A stretch of DNA of 64,000 bases from positions 62,001 through 126,000 of the forward strand of contig VXIS01000070.1 in the NCBI GenBank assembly GCA_008704415.1. Reading direction: 5' to 3'. This stretch comes from Sphaerosporella brunnea. Its lineage: Eukaryota > Ascomycota > Pezizomycetes > Pezizales > Pyronemataceae. Shown here piece by piece: positions 1-11,953 of the stretch (position 1 is its first letter; each line of letters starts with the position of its first letter). The notes under the pieces were generated by a model. It had not been told where the DNA came from and made no database searches. It saw nothing but the letters and a program-made list of their open reading frames with translations. The translations under genes were made by a program, and so were the position numbers.

Positions 1-141
1 ACCCCCCCCCCCCAAATCGCAACTATAACGATGGCAGCTCCGTTTGTTTCCTCAAGGGGGGGGAGAGCAACCTTCTCAGATCATCTCTTTTGATTCTAGC
101 TATGCTCTTCCTTCCTTGACAGCATTTTACGCTCAGCAACA
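1..141. other. Window edge and 5' flank of the histidine kinase gene
   Basis: A C-rich tract opens the window, followed by the short upstream region of the histidine kinase gene. The start codon at 142 is preceded by a CAACA context. No complete gene fits here and no clear TATA box is visible. Confidence 0.4.
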
Positions 142-3100
142 ATGCCAGCACTAGACGAGTACTGCGGTCTCGACCGTACCTATGGCTACCTCGCTCTGGA
201 ATTCCTTCGTCAGGATTCTCGGCCAACGCTGATGCTCGGCCTCACCGAAGCTCGCCCTCCGAATCTGTGCGATTACAAGTTTCTTTTCGCCAACGATTCT
301 TTCCTGATGCACAAGGAATTGAATACCCACGAGATGTACCTGATGTTTGCTAACATGGTTGGGTGCTGCACTCGAATTGGGGACTACATCACTCGGATTC
401 TCCCCATCAGAGGTCCCTCTGGTGGAGTGGCGGTGGTAACGGCCACCAAGGTGACGGAAGAAATGAAGGCCGCCGAAGCACGCAGAGTGGAGCCAAGTCG
501 CAAGGATTTTGCGAGGAAAGATACTACTGTGGCGGCAAAGGCCCTGGAAGGCACCAAACTGGTTGAGCGGGAAGCCCCGGCTGAGCCAAAAGAGACAGTA
601 TTCCACCTCGAAATTCTGGATAACCACGAATTACAAAGACCCTACCGACCATCTTTGAACGAGCTCGAAATCTCCCAAGAAGAAGAATGCCCCTCCTCTC
701 CCAAGCATTCTGCAGCTACAGAAGAACACCCTTCCTCTACCGCCGATTCTACGGTTTCAGAAGAAGAGAAAGTTTGCAAATCTCGACCAATGCCCCGAAA
801 TTCAAGTGAGCCGACTTTACCTCAAATATCAAGCTTGGAAGCCGCCAAGCCAGTGAAAAGGGCGGCATCTGCGGATAGCCGTACACTATCCAAGATGCAG
901 ATTACCCCGAGGGAAAGAGAGCACAGGCTCATAGTAGATTGGAGAAAGCCTTTACAGCGCTATGATACAAGCCATTTCCAACACCTTCGTTCAGTGGACT
1001 GGTGAGTCAAGCCATTCCGTCGAATAAATTTAGTCTAATGCACTGCCAGGAGCAAGACGGCCTATGGATCCAGCGCAAGCTGGCCACCACTACTCCGCAG
1101 TATTGCAATGGCAATGATGCAGAACCACACTCCTATGATACTGCATTGGGGTAAGCAATCTTTTGATCCGACCCAGTTTCATATACTAAAATGTCTAATC
1201 AAGGCCCAAACTATGATATCATGTACAACGAAGAATACGCGAAGATTGCGCGCGATAAGCACCCAGCTCTTCTTGGGGCCCCACTATCCGAATGGCCGGA
1301 AGTTTCGGATTTCTTCCGACCTTTTCTAGACGCAGCGTACTACGGCGGTCAAACTACCGGCGACGTTGGACGTAGGTGTCCTGAGGATCGTTTATTCTAG
1401 CAGTACTAATAAAATCCCCAGATGCAAAGTTACTCCTCACCCATCGTGGCCAATCTGGTGCATTGGAAGAAGGCTATTTTGATTTCACTTTGTTGCCTAT
1501 TTTGCAAAGCAGTGGCCTTACAGACGGGGTTCTGGAGATTGCCATTGACCGAACGAGAGTCGTTCTAGCCTACCGTCGAATGGACACCTTGGGAAAGCTA
1601 TCCAATTCTCTTCGGACTATTCATGATTTTAATGACGAGTTTTGGAGAAGTGTTGTTGCGGCTTTCGACGAGAATCCGATGGATTCCCCGGTGCTCATCC
1701 TTTACCGCACAGCTAGCGATTCGCATCAGTCGGTTCATCAGCTTCAAGAGGCAATCGGTGCGACCCCGGGGGGGAATTTCGCCCCATACGTATACTCCGA
1801 CGGAGCTCCGGCTGGTATCTTTAAGGAAGATATGCGAATCGCAAAGGAACGAAACAAGGTAGTTCTGAAGCAGTTGTCAGTCGAAGTCACGAACAGCGGA
1901 GAATTGAATAGTCGCGGTATTGGCAGCAACCCTTCTGCAGCTGCCATAATCCCAATTCAGGTTGCGGGGAAGGCCACCTATGGTTTTCTAATACTTGGTA
2001 TCAACCCGCTCCGTCCTATGGAACGAAGCTACAAACTATGGTTAGACTGTATTCGAAAGGAGCTCTCTGCAGCGGCTGTCGGCGTCTGGTCTCGTCAGCA
2101 AGAGATTTCAAGGATTCTTGAGAGGGAGCAAAGTGGCTCTCTAAAACAGGTTATCTTCGACCTCAAATCCCAGTTAGGTCAATGCACACAGGCACAGAAG
2201 CGCTCCGAACTGCTATTCACCCAAACCTCGGAAACGTTACCGGTCGGATTGATGCTTCTTGATCTTGGTGGGCAGGTCTTTTTCTCTAACCATATGGCCA
2301 AAAAAATGTTCAGGGCTAGCTGTGACAAGGAACTCAACCAAACTTGGAGAGATCACATCTATCACGAAGACAGAGACAAAGTTCTGGAGGCCTTCAGTCA
2401 TGCGGTACAACATAAACAAAACATGTTTATGCATCATCGGTTGGGCAACTGCGAGCCAGAAAGAGGCTGGAACTACTGGGTTGCATCGTCCATGGTTGCT
2501 CAGGTGGATGAGTTCACCGGCCAAATATCAAGGTAGAGTGTTCCTTGCGGTCCTAATGGCCATATGTTGACATCCATTCTCCCATGACAGATATGTGTTC
2601 TCGCTTCAGGACATCTCCTCGCACAAACAGAATGAAGAATACCAAAGACATTTATCGGATCAGGCAAATGAACGTCGCCATCAATTAGAGACCTTTCTGG
2701 ATATGTTCTCCCACGAGTTACGCAATCCATTCAGCGCTACTCTCCAATGTGCCGACTCGATTCTCAATTCTCTCAGCCTGTTAGAAAACAAGGGCCAACC
2801 CCTTAAAACGGACGATATGATGGAGTATGCCCAGACAATTTTATTTTGCGTCCAACATCAGATGCGGTATGCACCTTCAACTCCCTCTTTGGAAGTACAA
2901 ATAGCTTACATACAAAAGGATCATTGACGATGTGTTGACCGTGAGCAAGTTGGAAGCGATGGCCCTCACCCTTACACCAGTTAACGTTCGCCTGCATGAG
3001 GCGCTTTGGCAGATTTTAAAAATATTCCGTTCTCAGCTTCAGACAAAAAACCTTCGGGCTTCTTGCATCGTTGAAGATTCTTACAAAGATCTCCACGTTG

Positions 3101-4520
3101 ATTGGGTGGAGGCCGACCCCTCTCGCTGGTCTCAAATTCTTGTCAATCTGATCGGAAATGCGATCAAGTTTTCGGGTCCAGATAATGACGAGCGTGAGAT
3201 AACCATACGTCTGGGTGCCTCAAAGGAACGTCCAACGGGGTATGGGGATGTCAGCTACCGGATAGACGAGCAAGAGGAGACGGAACTTCAGGACGACGCT
3301 TCCGAGTACATCGATCAGTTGGGGTCAGGAGAACATATTTATATACAGGCAATGGTTGAAGACAAAGGGTGTGTGCTCACTTTCCACCTATCAAATTCTG
3401 CGCTGACAGCAACAGAATTGGAATTAGTCCCAAGTGGAAGAAAAGACTGTTCCACCGGTTTGAACAGGTTCCGAAGACCCGTAAGTGCTCTCGGTGACCA
3501 TTTTTAGAAAGAAGTGCTAATGATAGCAGATATAAACTATGGAGGCTCCGGTTTAGGCCTGTTTATTTGTCGTCGGCTATGCAGGATACAAGGCGGTGAA
3601 ATTGGCTTCTCCTCTGAAGAAGGGAAAGGTTCGCGCTTTGCCTTTTTCATCAGGGTCCGCCGCCTAAACACAGCGGAAGAATCGTTGCATCACTATCCAA
3701 CGATCGGCGATGTCGCTGCGGCGAGGACTAATCCGACGACAGATGTAGCACCAGCGGTCTCCGCAAGCCAGGCGGCATCCAGAATGCCCGAGTACACAGA
3801 GTGTCTCCCTGTATACCGCGTCCTGGTTGTTGAAGACAATCTCCTCAACCAGAAGGTGGTGCAGCGTCAACTCAACCGTCTAGGTTGTGTCACCTATGTG
3901 GCAAGCAATGGCGAGCAAGCGGTAGAATTCGTTAAGAAGTCAAAGTATGGAGCGGCGATGGGAGAGGACTGGCCGAGCCTTGATATTGTTCTCATGGACA
4001 TGGAGATGCCGGTCATGGATGGGTGCACGGCAACGCGCAAAATTCGAGAAATGGAAAGGACCGGCGAGCTGGTGAAGCACGTCCCTATATTGGGCATCAG
4101 CGCCAACGCGCGTCCGGAACAGGTAGCTTTGATGACCGAGGCTGGAATGGACGATGCTATCCCTAAGCCTTTCACGGTTCCTACTCTGCTACAGCGGTTC
4201 AGCCAGTTGATGGAGAAATTCTCTATCAGCGTTGAAACTCTGCCACCACTGGCTCCAAAAGAAAATGTGGAGTCAAAACAGAAACCTAGGAGACCGTCGA
4301 TGTTGAAGGACCTCTCGAGAACGGGGTCGATATTCAGACGTTCATCGGAGGAGCAGCTATCATACCAGGTAACCAGACTTTGACACCTCCGGACTCTTCT
4401 CCTGGACTTCCGGTACAGCAATTGGATCTTGAGGCGCGAAGGCTGCCTTCATATCCACCACTATCGGCGTGCTCGCGGGAGGTCTCAGCACCGCCTACGA
4501 CGCCACCACTTACACCCTAA
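142..4520 (+). CDS. Hybrid sensor histidine kinase (PAS-like / HisKA / HATPase / receiver)
   Basis: Spliced model with nine exons: 142-1001, 1050-1150, 1204-1371, 1422-2532, 2591-2866, 2919-3368, 3416-3480, 3530-4368 and 4419-4520, giving 1323 aa in phase throughout. The N-terminal half is sensory. It has an acidic Ser/Pro-rich linker (about residues 150-280) and a PAS-like region with the fungal pattern MYNEEY...HP..LG...W, then a GAF/PAS-like stretch. The H-box reads FSHELRNPF with the phospho-His near residue 788. The N-box reads ILVNLIGNAIKFS and the G-box GGSGLGLFICRRL. The receiver near the C terminus starts VLVVEDNLLNQKVVQRQL and has its phospho-Asp near residue 1167 in LMDMEMPVMDG. 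By family knowledge it autophosphorylates, passes the phosphate to the receiver and then to an HPt protein (Ypd1 type). No transmembrane segment is obvious, so a cytosolic sensor is likely. The last intron (4369-4418) is inferred; retaining it ends the protein at 4383 after four extra residues. Ligand unknown. Confidence 0.93.
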
Positions 4521-4980
4521 GAGTTTAGCGTAGGATTTCATGGGGCTTTGTGTGTTAGTATAGTATCTAATTCTGCATTTCAAAGGGGCTGTTTTTGGCT
4601 TTATTTCCTTACTTTTTTGTATATAGGGATTGGTTCATTAAGCTTTGTGTTCCTTCCTTTTCTTGGGATTTAGTATAGAGATGTCTATCCTATATCATAT
4701 GAAGCATTGAGTTCCATGAGATGTTGTGCTGCGTGGACTTATGGACCACAGACCCGATTTGGAGGATTTCGTTACCGTAATCTTATCCTACATGGCCGCA
4801 GTTACACACGCTCAGCCACTGGTGGTCTTGTTTTGTGTGCTGCGCCACAATTTGTGTGACAATGACGCAGCCCTTTGCGTTAAGCCGGGATGTTGGTCGT
4901 AGATAGCTCCTCGTTAAGCTTCCCACTTCTCCGCTTCGCAGTTCATCTCATCGTAACGCCGCACAGACAATCGACAACCA
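4521..4980. other. Intergenic region
   Basis: AT-rich 3' flank of the kinase gene followed by the upstream region of the next gene. I see no ORF, RNA gene or repeat. Confidence 0.4.
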
Positions 4981-6165
4981 TGTTCAGCTATATCAAAAAC
5001 CTCAAGCCGGGGAAGAAACAAGGATCTCCCGCGCCGGCTGATGCCACTACTACTGCTGCTGCCACAGAGACGAAACCAGAACCTATCTTGAACCCCGACG
5101 ACGAACACTTCCTACAATCGCAGCTCGAAGCCACGGATGAGCCGACGGTGATTTTCCCTGGCTCCGAGGCGACCTCTGGTACTGTTACTCCAGCTGTGGC
5201 TGAGGCGGCGGCTGAAGCGGAGGCGGAGACGGCTCAGGAAAAAGCGAAGGAGAAGGAGGAGTGGAAGGATTTGCTAGCCACGCGCTGGGACGGACTGAAG
5301 CGTAGTGTCTCCTCCGCCGCCGATAAGCGGAAACAGAAGGCCACCGAAGAAACGGCCAAGAAGGAGGAGAAGAAGAAGTTAAAAGAGAAAGAGAAAGAGA
5401 AAGAAAAAAAGAAAAAGGAACAGGAGCGGCCTGAGGACGAGCTTGTTGCGGTGTTAGAGCAGTTGAACCTGGCCGCTGAAGATGTATCCTTCCCCTCGCT
5501 ATGTACACTCTCGGTCGCTTGGCTTCGCTAAATTCCGTTCGAGAAGGGCTGCGCATTCTCACTCTCCACTGAGACCAAAGCGCTGTTGCAGCGTTTTACG
5601 CAAATATTGAAAGACATATCGGTTGGCGTACCGACGGCATACCAAGACCTGATCGACCTCCTCGATTCCTCCTCGACTCAACTCGAGCAAACATACACAG
5701 GGCTTCCCAGCTTCCTGCAGAAACTTATCAAGACGCTGCCGGAAAAACTCAAGCCGGAGATTTTGCGGGCTGCGACTGCGGCCTCGCCTGCGCTCGTCAC
5801 AGAAGGCGGCTTGGGCTTGAAGGAACTCATTACCAAGCCCGGAATGCTTATGGGGCTCTTGAAGAGCGTTGTCAACTTTCTAAAGACGCGATTCCCCGCA
5901 GCAGCGTTGGGGGGTAATGTCGCACTCAGCCTGGCGCTTTTTGGTGAGTAATCTGGCTGCGAAGGCGGTGCTGAGCTGATCCGTCTGTGCAGTGGTCCTG
6001 CTTGTCCTCTGGTATTTCTATAAACGCGGCAAAGAGGTGCGGCTGGAGGCTGAAGAGAAGGAACGCATTGCGAAGGCCGGATTGCAGGAGGCCGAGGCGG
6101 CGGCGGCCGATGCGGCAACGAAGACGAATACGGAGGCCGATTTGCAGGGAGGAAGCAAATACTGA
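4981..6165 (+). CDS. Tail-anchored, lysine/glutamate-rich coiled-coil protein of unknown function
   Basis: Model: exons 4981-5483, 5544-5943 and 5993-6165, in phase, 358 codons. The ATG at 4981 follows a CAACC context; an earlier in-frame ATG at 4890 is less likely because the residues before 4981 look untranslated. The N terminus has an Ala/Thr/Glu-rich disordered region, then a strongly basic/acidic Lys-Glu coiled coil (about 120-165). A helical globular part follows (LLQRFTQILKDISVG onward), then one transmembrane segment encoded across the last intron (about 20 hydrophobic residues, LALF joined to VVLLVLWYFY). A short charged Ala/Glu tail ends in GGSKY. The layout suggests a cytosolic domain anchored near its C terminus in an internal membrane. 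No known family is recognised. Confidence 0.8.
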
Positions 6166-6705
6166 GATGGCGATTTACGGCATAGTGCTCAGATCCACTG
6201 TACAGCCTCTGTTCTTTTCCTTCTTTTTTTGGCGTTTCGAGTTCCTCGTTGCCGGGCCATGCGGCACGTCCTAATCTGTTGATAGCGACTCGAGATACCA
6301 GTCGTGGCAATGAAATTGAGCTAGTTATTCTACTTTTCCCCACTTTCCCCTTGGAAAGCCCTTGGCTACTGTCTGTGTGGGGGATAGGAATCGTGGGGGT
6401 TTTCATGCGGAGTAGAATACATATACCTGCCAGGGTACATACCCCGACGGCCGAGGTGTCCCGCCGCGTTTGTCGTCTCCTGCACGCCTGGGCCTTCTCG
6501 CGACGTCCGGACTTGCACCCACACATGTCAGAACCAACGTAGCATTTCTACTTTCACGGTCAGATAGGCTTCAAAAAGAAAGAGTCAGCAACCTTACTAC
6601 TTACAGAAACAGAAGCCATAACCCACTCCTCAAAGCCAAAAAATTGGGTTTATAAAATCCAGGACCTGTGAAGATCCTGTGGATCTATCATCCATTGAGC
6701 AAAAG
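6166..6705. other. Intergenic region with TATA box at 6651
   Basis: Holds the 3' flank of the tail-anchored protein and the promoter of the next gene. TATAAAAT at 6651-6658 lies about 50 bases before the ATG at 6706. Long frames on the - strand here are antisense shadows. Confidence 0.45.
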
Positions 6706-7719
6706 ATGCGTCCAATAATAAGCTCCATAGCACACTTCGCACCCTTCCAGGCGGCCCCCTACTCCCCCGTTATGCTCACGGGCACAACCGCCACACCGGG
6801 CCCTTTGAAAACTATCCCAACCCCGGATCCGTATCGCCACCAAAACGATGGTGCCTCCCGCGGCCCCTGCCACTCCTTCCACACCCATGAGCAGGCAGTC
6901 CTCAAAGCCGTGTACGCCGCCGCTTGGACAGCGCTGCAAGCCTCCTCCTCCTCCCCCTCCTCAGGCCGTTGCTTCCGGCTGGAAGTGCAAGTGTCCAGAC
7001 CTGCGCCGGGCACCCCGCGGCAGGGGTGGAGAAAAGTTGTGGCTGCGATTGCAGGCGGAGAAGACGTGCGGTTGCTGGAAGGGGTCAAGAAGGCGGTCGA
7101 TAATGTTGTGATCGGCGAGTGTGGGTGGTGTCGGTGGCGACGGCGACGAGGGATGGGGTGGAGGCAGAGGATCAGGGAGCGCTGGAGGAAAGGCGGCGAT
7201 GGGTGGGTGGTCGCTGTGGCTTATTGTGGGGTTGCTGTTGCCGCTGCTGAGCAGGCGCTGGTGGTTTTGCCTAGCGGGGAAGGCGCTTGGTTGCGGCGGC
7301 GGGAACGAGAAGCCCGCGGCGCTGGTGAGGAGGAAGAGGAGGCGAGGGCGAGGGCACGGAGCTTGTCTATAGCAGCAAGCGAAGCGGCTGCACACGAATG
7401 GCCGGAGACTGGTGATACGCTGGGTGAATACCCAGACGACGACGACGAAGGGTTCTTGGCAGATATGGAAGATAATGCTGTCGCTGAAACCTCCTCGGAC
7501 GATCGCAATCCTTGTTCTTGTCCGTTCGAACCTCCTCCCCCTCCGCCCCTCCGCGGCTCCAATATCGCAGAACCGGATTTGCGGAGAGCAGCTGGTGCAC
7601 GCTTGCTGCCGCGGAAAGTGCCACATACCGCGGCTGAAGCGGTTGAGATGTTTCTTGCTCAAAGAAAAAAGAGACATCATGATGTTTGGTGGAAGATGGG
7701 TTTGAACGGTATTTTTTAA
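6706..7719 (+). CDS. Hypothetical protein, Arg/Ala-rich
   Basis: Single open frame of 337 codons from the ATG at 6706; the frame stays open upstream to 6679 but without an ATG. A TATA box sits about 50 bases upstream. The N-terminal third has a folded look (HTHEQAVLKAVYAAAW, followed by RLEVQVSRP), the middle is Arg/Gly/Trp-rich, and the C-terminal half is acidic with polyproline. The end returns to an ordered segment with Trp-Trp (residues about 325-337). The DNA is GC-rich and several frames are open on both strands, which weakens the case, but the promoter and the isolated single-exon layout support a gene. No function can be assigned. Confidence 0.5.
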   Translation: MRPIISSIAHFAPFQAAPYSPVMLTGTTATPGPLKTIPTPDPYRHQNDGASRGPCHSFHTHEQAVLKAVYAAAWTALQASSSSPSSGRCFRLEVQVSRPAPGTPRQGWRKVVAAIAGGEDVRLLEGVKKAVDNVVIGECGWCRWRRRRGMGWRQRIRERWRKGGDGWVVAVAYCGVAVAAAEQALVVLPSGEGAWLRRREREARGAGEEEEEARARARSLSIAASEAAAHEWPETGDTLGEYPDDDDEGFLADMEDNAVAETSSDDRNPCSCPFEPPPPPPLRGSNIAEPDLRRAAGARLLPRKVPHTAAEAVEMFLAQRKKRHHDVWWKMGLNGIF

Positions 7720-7939
7720 GGGCTCCGAAGAGGTGGTGGAATGTTACGTAGAAAATATTCAAGGTTGAAAGGAAAGGGAGAACGCTTGTTGTCTTCATCT
7801 CAGGCAGGTTTGCTCTACTGTGAGCAGTAGCCATCCGTTTGATGTTCATGGCCTTTGCTGCAGGTTGTCTATTCGCGATGATATTCATGGACAAAGGGTC
7901 TTTTTGTCGAGACCATCACAACCGGTGGTAATAGCAGCC
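7720..7939. other. Short intergenic flank before SINE copy 1
   Basis: 3' flank of the orphan gene and non-coding sequence leading into the SINE. Nothing else recognised. Confidence 0.3.
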
Positions 7940-8215
7940 TTACATCAGGGGTTCATGGTTTCGAATGTAGTCAACCTGGTATCAAAAAGCCCCCATGGCC
8001 CAGCGGTACAAACTGCTGGGTAGGACTGGTACCCCTTCACAGCTGGGGTGCCCCGGCTCGAGTCCTGGGGCTTCCTCGCCGCCTCCTCCACACCTGGGGG
8101 CGGAAGGTTTTTGCTGCTCTCGCCTTTGCGTAGGTTTTATGGCCTAAGCGCGTGGACTTTTTTATTGATTTTCTTATGCATTTCTTTTGTTTTCTTTGCC
8201 GCTTGGTTGAGAGGG
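7940..8215 (+). mobile_element. tRNA-derived SINE, copy 1
   Basis: About 276 bp closely matching 10139-10416 over its full length. The head starts near ACATCAGG, then comes a tRNA-like core. That core has an A-box (TGGCCCAGCGG, about 7996), a D/anticodon-like hairpin around CTGCTGGG, and a B-box (here GGCTCGAGTCC, one base off consensus). GCCCCCA and TGGGGC at the core ends could form an acceptor-like stem. A T-rich tail follows (TTTTTTATTGATTTTC...). By family knowledge these boxes recruit Pol III and mobility would depend on a LINE. It does not code for protein. Confidence 0.8.
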
Positions 8216-10138
8216 GAGGTGCGGAGTTTGGTTTGGTTTAAATCATACATCGTACACGAGGGCGTTAGCCCGAGTGCCTCCTATCTTGCGAATCGGAGTG
8301 AGGCCAAGGGCCTATGACGGACATAAGAAACCTGGTATCCTGTCCCCACGGTTTTACCCGTCTGTTGGGGCTCCCCATACAAAAGAAATACATAAAAGCA
8401 AATTCAGTGAAAAGAGTGAATCGAAAACCCAAAAACCTCCTCCAACCCTTCAGTGAAAGTGATCCCTATATCGACTTGACGTGCTCCCTCCCCGACCGAC
8501 CCACTACCATGTGCATTCCTCCGCCCATATGCACGCCCGCTTCTAACGCCCGAAAGATCTCAAACATCGCTGTGCCCTCGATGTCGGCCATGTCACCTCT
8601 AGGAACGTGGTCTCTTTGCTGCCTAAAACCATGATCCCCACACTACAATCGGCCCCGCTCGGGGCACCGGAAGAGTCCATGTTACCGGCGACTGCGATTT
8701 GTGGGGGTTAGGTGCCTCTGTCTACCCACAGAGGGGGCCCCACTTTGCCGGGTTGCGGACTTAGGTCGATCGGTATACGCGCACACGCTCAGGAGTTATC
8801 GCTCGCTCGCTTCGCACGATATAGTTCCGTTCCGTCTCGATGGGGGGCTCACTGCAAGCGCTATCGCCTTGCTAACTGGCGTTAAACGTTCATTCCGACG
8901 AGTTGCCATGCGGACTATCGGCTGAGGTTAATACTGAGTGGTAGCAAGCGAATCGCGGGGGCAAATGAGTTGTTGAATCGAAACCGTACACTCTACCTCG
9001 CCTGGCAGAGCGGACACACACACCACAAAAACATCGTGAAGCCAAAGTGTGCGGGGTTTTCGGTGTGCCAACGCACAGGCTTGGCATTTCCGGGCGGTTA
9101 GTGTGGTTGTCGAAGGTGTGTGTGGGAGGTGCGGAGTTGGATGGTGGGTTACTGAGCGGGCGGGAGTGGACAGAGTGAGACTGCATGACCGCACTCCTCA
9201 CGCTTGATGAAGATCCCAAGTGTCACGTTCGCTAGAGAGAACCCTCGCTTATGGTACCAAAAATGCCCCGGTTACAAAAACATTCCGAGTTAACTGTAAA
9301 TATTTGCCCAGAGAATACTGTGTTAATACCCACTGGACCGGGTTAACTCAGGATTTGAAGCGACAATGTGAAAAACGCTTGTCATCTTCACCAGGCCCGA
9401 ATGATTTTGTCCGGGCGACCCCTCGCAGTTGTATAATGAGTCAAAGGACTAATCAGCAGTGTTCCTAACAGCCGGCCCTAAAAGTCGCCAGCTGTCTAAA
9501 GGAGCCATCCCGGTTGGCCGTTCGAAGGAGAGCCCCTAGCAAGTGGCACCTAGAGAAGTGAGCCAGCGGAGTGTAGACCTGCTTCCCCCAGACGGTACGG
9601 TCGGGCTACCGTCCCTGCCTTGCACAAGCAATCTAGGCATGGAGGACCAGCCGAATGTTCTATGCACAGCTCTCTGCCATGGCCATTGAACTTTTGGGGC
9701 TGAGGAAGAATGCATCTTACCAAAAATTACCGTTGGTGACCAGCAGGCATTGCGTAAAGCAAGGTGTGATAGTCTATTCGTCACTTGGTTGCAGTTGGTC
9801 TTAGTCCGTGATTGAGATTTCGGTTCCCGCTCTTCTTTTGTTGTGTACTCCAGGGGCGGAGGTGCAGCAAGCGGAATCGCACTGGCAGATCGTAATGATT
9901 GCATGAACTCGATGTTCCTCCCCTCTACTCATCCGGCCGAGCCGTCAGCTAGTCCAGCTGAAACGGTACTTAAGTATTCCACCGGCTTGGTTTCATGATG
10001 ATTGCCGCAGGTTTGTCGACGCGCGCCGATGTGACTGAACCGGAGGTGATGAAAAGCTCGTGGGTAAATGGGTACTGGCAGAAGCTCAGAGGTGTTCCTT
10101 TTGTCAGGGTCGTCGGTGCTGGTGCGGTAGGTCTTACT
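8216..10138. other. Repeat-derived, gene-poor stretch between SINE copies
   Basis: Only short frames without domain resemblance. A stretch at about 9124-9190 (GCGGAGTT...GAGCGGGCGGG..CAGAGTGA) resembles the sequence just after SINE copy 2 at 10405-10470. At 9459 a half-copy of a hAT-like terminus occurs (AGTGTTCCTAACAGCCGGCC) with no partner end nearby. The remainder looks like old transposon debris. Confidence 0.45.
9459..9500. mobile_element. Orphan hAT-like terminus
   Basis: Starts CAGTGTTCCTAACAGCCGGCC, matching the terminal inverted repeats of the hAT MITEs at 22255-22540 and 47379-47692. No matching opposite end with a target duplication was found downstream, so this is a truncated or eroded copy. 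Confidence 0.55.
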
Positions 10139-10416
10139 TTACATCAGGTGTTCATGGTTTCGAATGTAGTCAACCTGATATCAAAAAGCCCCCATGGCCC
10201 AGCGGTACAGACTGCTGGGTAGGACTGGTACCCCTTCACAGCTGGGGTGCCCCGGTTCAAGTCCTGGGGCTTCCTCGCCGCCCCCTCCACGCCTGGGAGC
10301 GGAAGGTTTTTGCTGCTCTCGCCTTTGCGTAGGTTTTATGGCCTAAGCGCGTGGACTTTTTTTATTGATTTTCTTATGCATTTCTTTTGTTTTCTTTGTC
10401 GCTTGGTTAAGAGGGA
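10139..10416 (+). mobile_element. tRNA-derived SINE, copy 2 (best preserved)
   Basis: About 278 bp nearly identical to 7940-8215. The A-box TGGCCCAGCGG is near 10195 and the B-box GGTTCAAGTCC near 10253 matches the Pol III consensus. It has the same head (ACATCAGGTGTTCATGG) and the same T-rich tail ending in GCTTGGTTAAGAGGG. Because its B-box is intact it is the better guide to the family consensus. Confidence 0.82.
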
Positions 10417-11953
10417 GACGCACAGTTAGGCGAGCGGGCGGGGGCGGGCAGAGTGATGATTTGTGACCGCTGGCTAGGCCTCCTCCCTACGTCTGCATCT
10501 GACGTGGGATCATCAGCCAAAGAGGCACTGCACCGCTATTGTAAAGTGAGCATCCCGGGGGCCACAGACGGCTTCGGCTGCGGTTTCCCAACTCCGAGAA
10601 TCTGTGCCGTGTCACGCGGCCCTAAAGCTGACTCACATTTGTGGACATCTCCAGTGATTCATAGATAGTTGAGGTCTGTTTACACCTTCTGGTCAATATG
10701 ATGCAACTCAAGCAAGCCGCTTGCTTCCCGAGTGAGTGACTATGACCCACAGCTTCGCCAACTCCTGATGTTGAACCTGAACGAGCGCCGGGTGTTGAGC
10801 TTCTCACCACAGATCACCGGGACGTTGGTAATCAGTCTTGATGTGCCTACATCGAGTCTGATGATCTCATGACCAGGGGCCATGCGCATGTGCCACCGAC
10901 CACCAGCTTCTGGAACGGGTTTGAGCCACCGTCTCGTAGCCAAAGCACAGTGGCTTGGACCCGTGAATCACTCGAGCCCACGTTCGTCCAGTGACAACTG
11001 TTTAGCCTTAAGAGTGAGTAATAGGCAGCACTAGTTAGTTCTGCCTTTTCGAGCGGCGGAATACAGCCCAGTCCACTGCGCTGAACAAACGAGCAAACCA
11101 CTCACTCGAGCCTAACCAATTCCTCTTAGCCAAAGAGAAACCCCTGATAAAAAAAAAACCAAACTCTCGATGATCACCAGGACTTTCGCCGCAACATGGG
11201 AAGTAGATAGTGAGTGTCACAAACCTGCTTGTTTGCCAGCTCATACAAGGCTATATCAATCCCCAGGTACGACCTCCAGCCTTACCACACAAGCCTGCAG
11301 GTCGTGGCAAGACCAAAATGAGCGCCCGTCGCAAAACCTCCGAAGGTAAAGAGCACAGCCTTCGCACAGGGCTGAGACCCTTGATGGTGATACAAAGGTT
11401 ACACACTTTTTTTTTCCGGATGACCACACGCTGTTTTTATGGGTCCACCACCACAACAACAACATACTCCGCAATAGACATGCTCTCAGTGACGAACTAT
11501 CTGGACCAGGCAAATATGACTCTACCATCGTCCACAAGGCCAAATCATCAGCCCGGGTTATCGGTGGATCACACCGGGCTGAGCACGATATCTCGAAATT
11601 GCTCACCCCTGAGAGTGCGAGAGGCGAGATAGATTAAATGCATTCTGAGCCCCCTGTTGTTTATGCACATCATGATCATCGTGGTGCAACAATATGATAT
11701 CCGACGTAACTCTTTGGATGCCTAGCGTGACATCTCAGGAACCGACGGCTCAGCCTCTTGCAGCACCCGCAGCCATCGCCACTGGGTATAGGCGACCTGC
11801 AAGCGTCCGGTGACGTTTCTTAGTTGACTCTCCGATCCATCCAAGCACGACACCTTAGCTTAGTGTGTGGCTCCAATCTTCATGTATAAATCCCCCCTCT
11901 CCATACTCCCTTCCTCCCTCGCTCCCTCCCTTCATCCATCTCATCGCCAAACA
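10417..11953. other. Gene-poor stretch
   Basis: Contains fragments resembling 9124-9190 and otherwise unrecognised non-coding DNA. The longest frame (11210-11632, +) has no domain and ordinary non-coding composition. TATAAA at 11884 probably serves the small gene at 11954. Confidence 0.4.

Noticed and set aside
5678..6526. 282-codon frame on the - strand
   Set aside because: Antisense to the well-supported spliced gene at 4981-6165 and its 3' flank; no domain.
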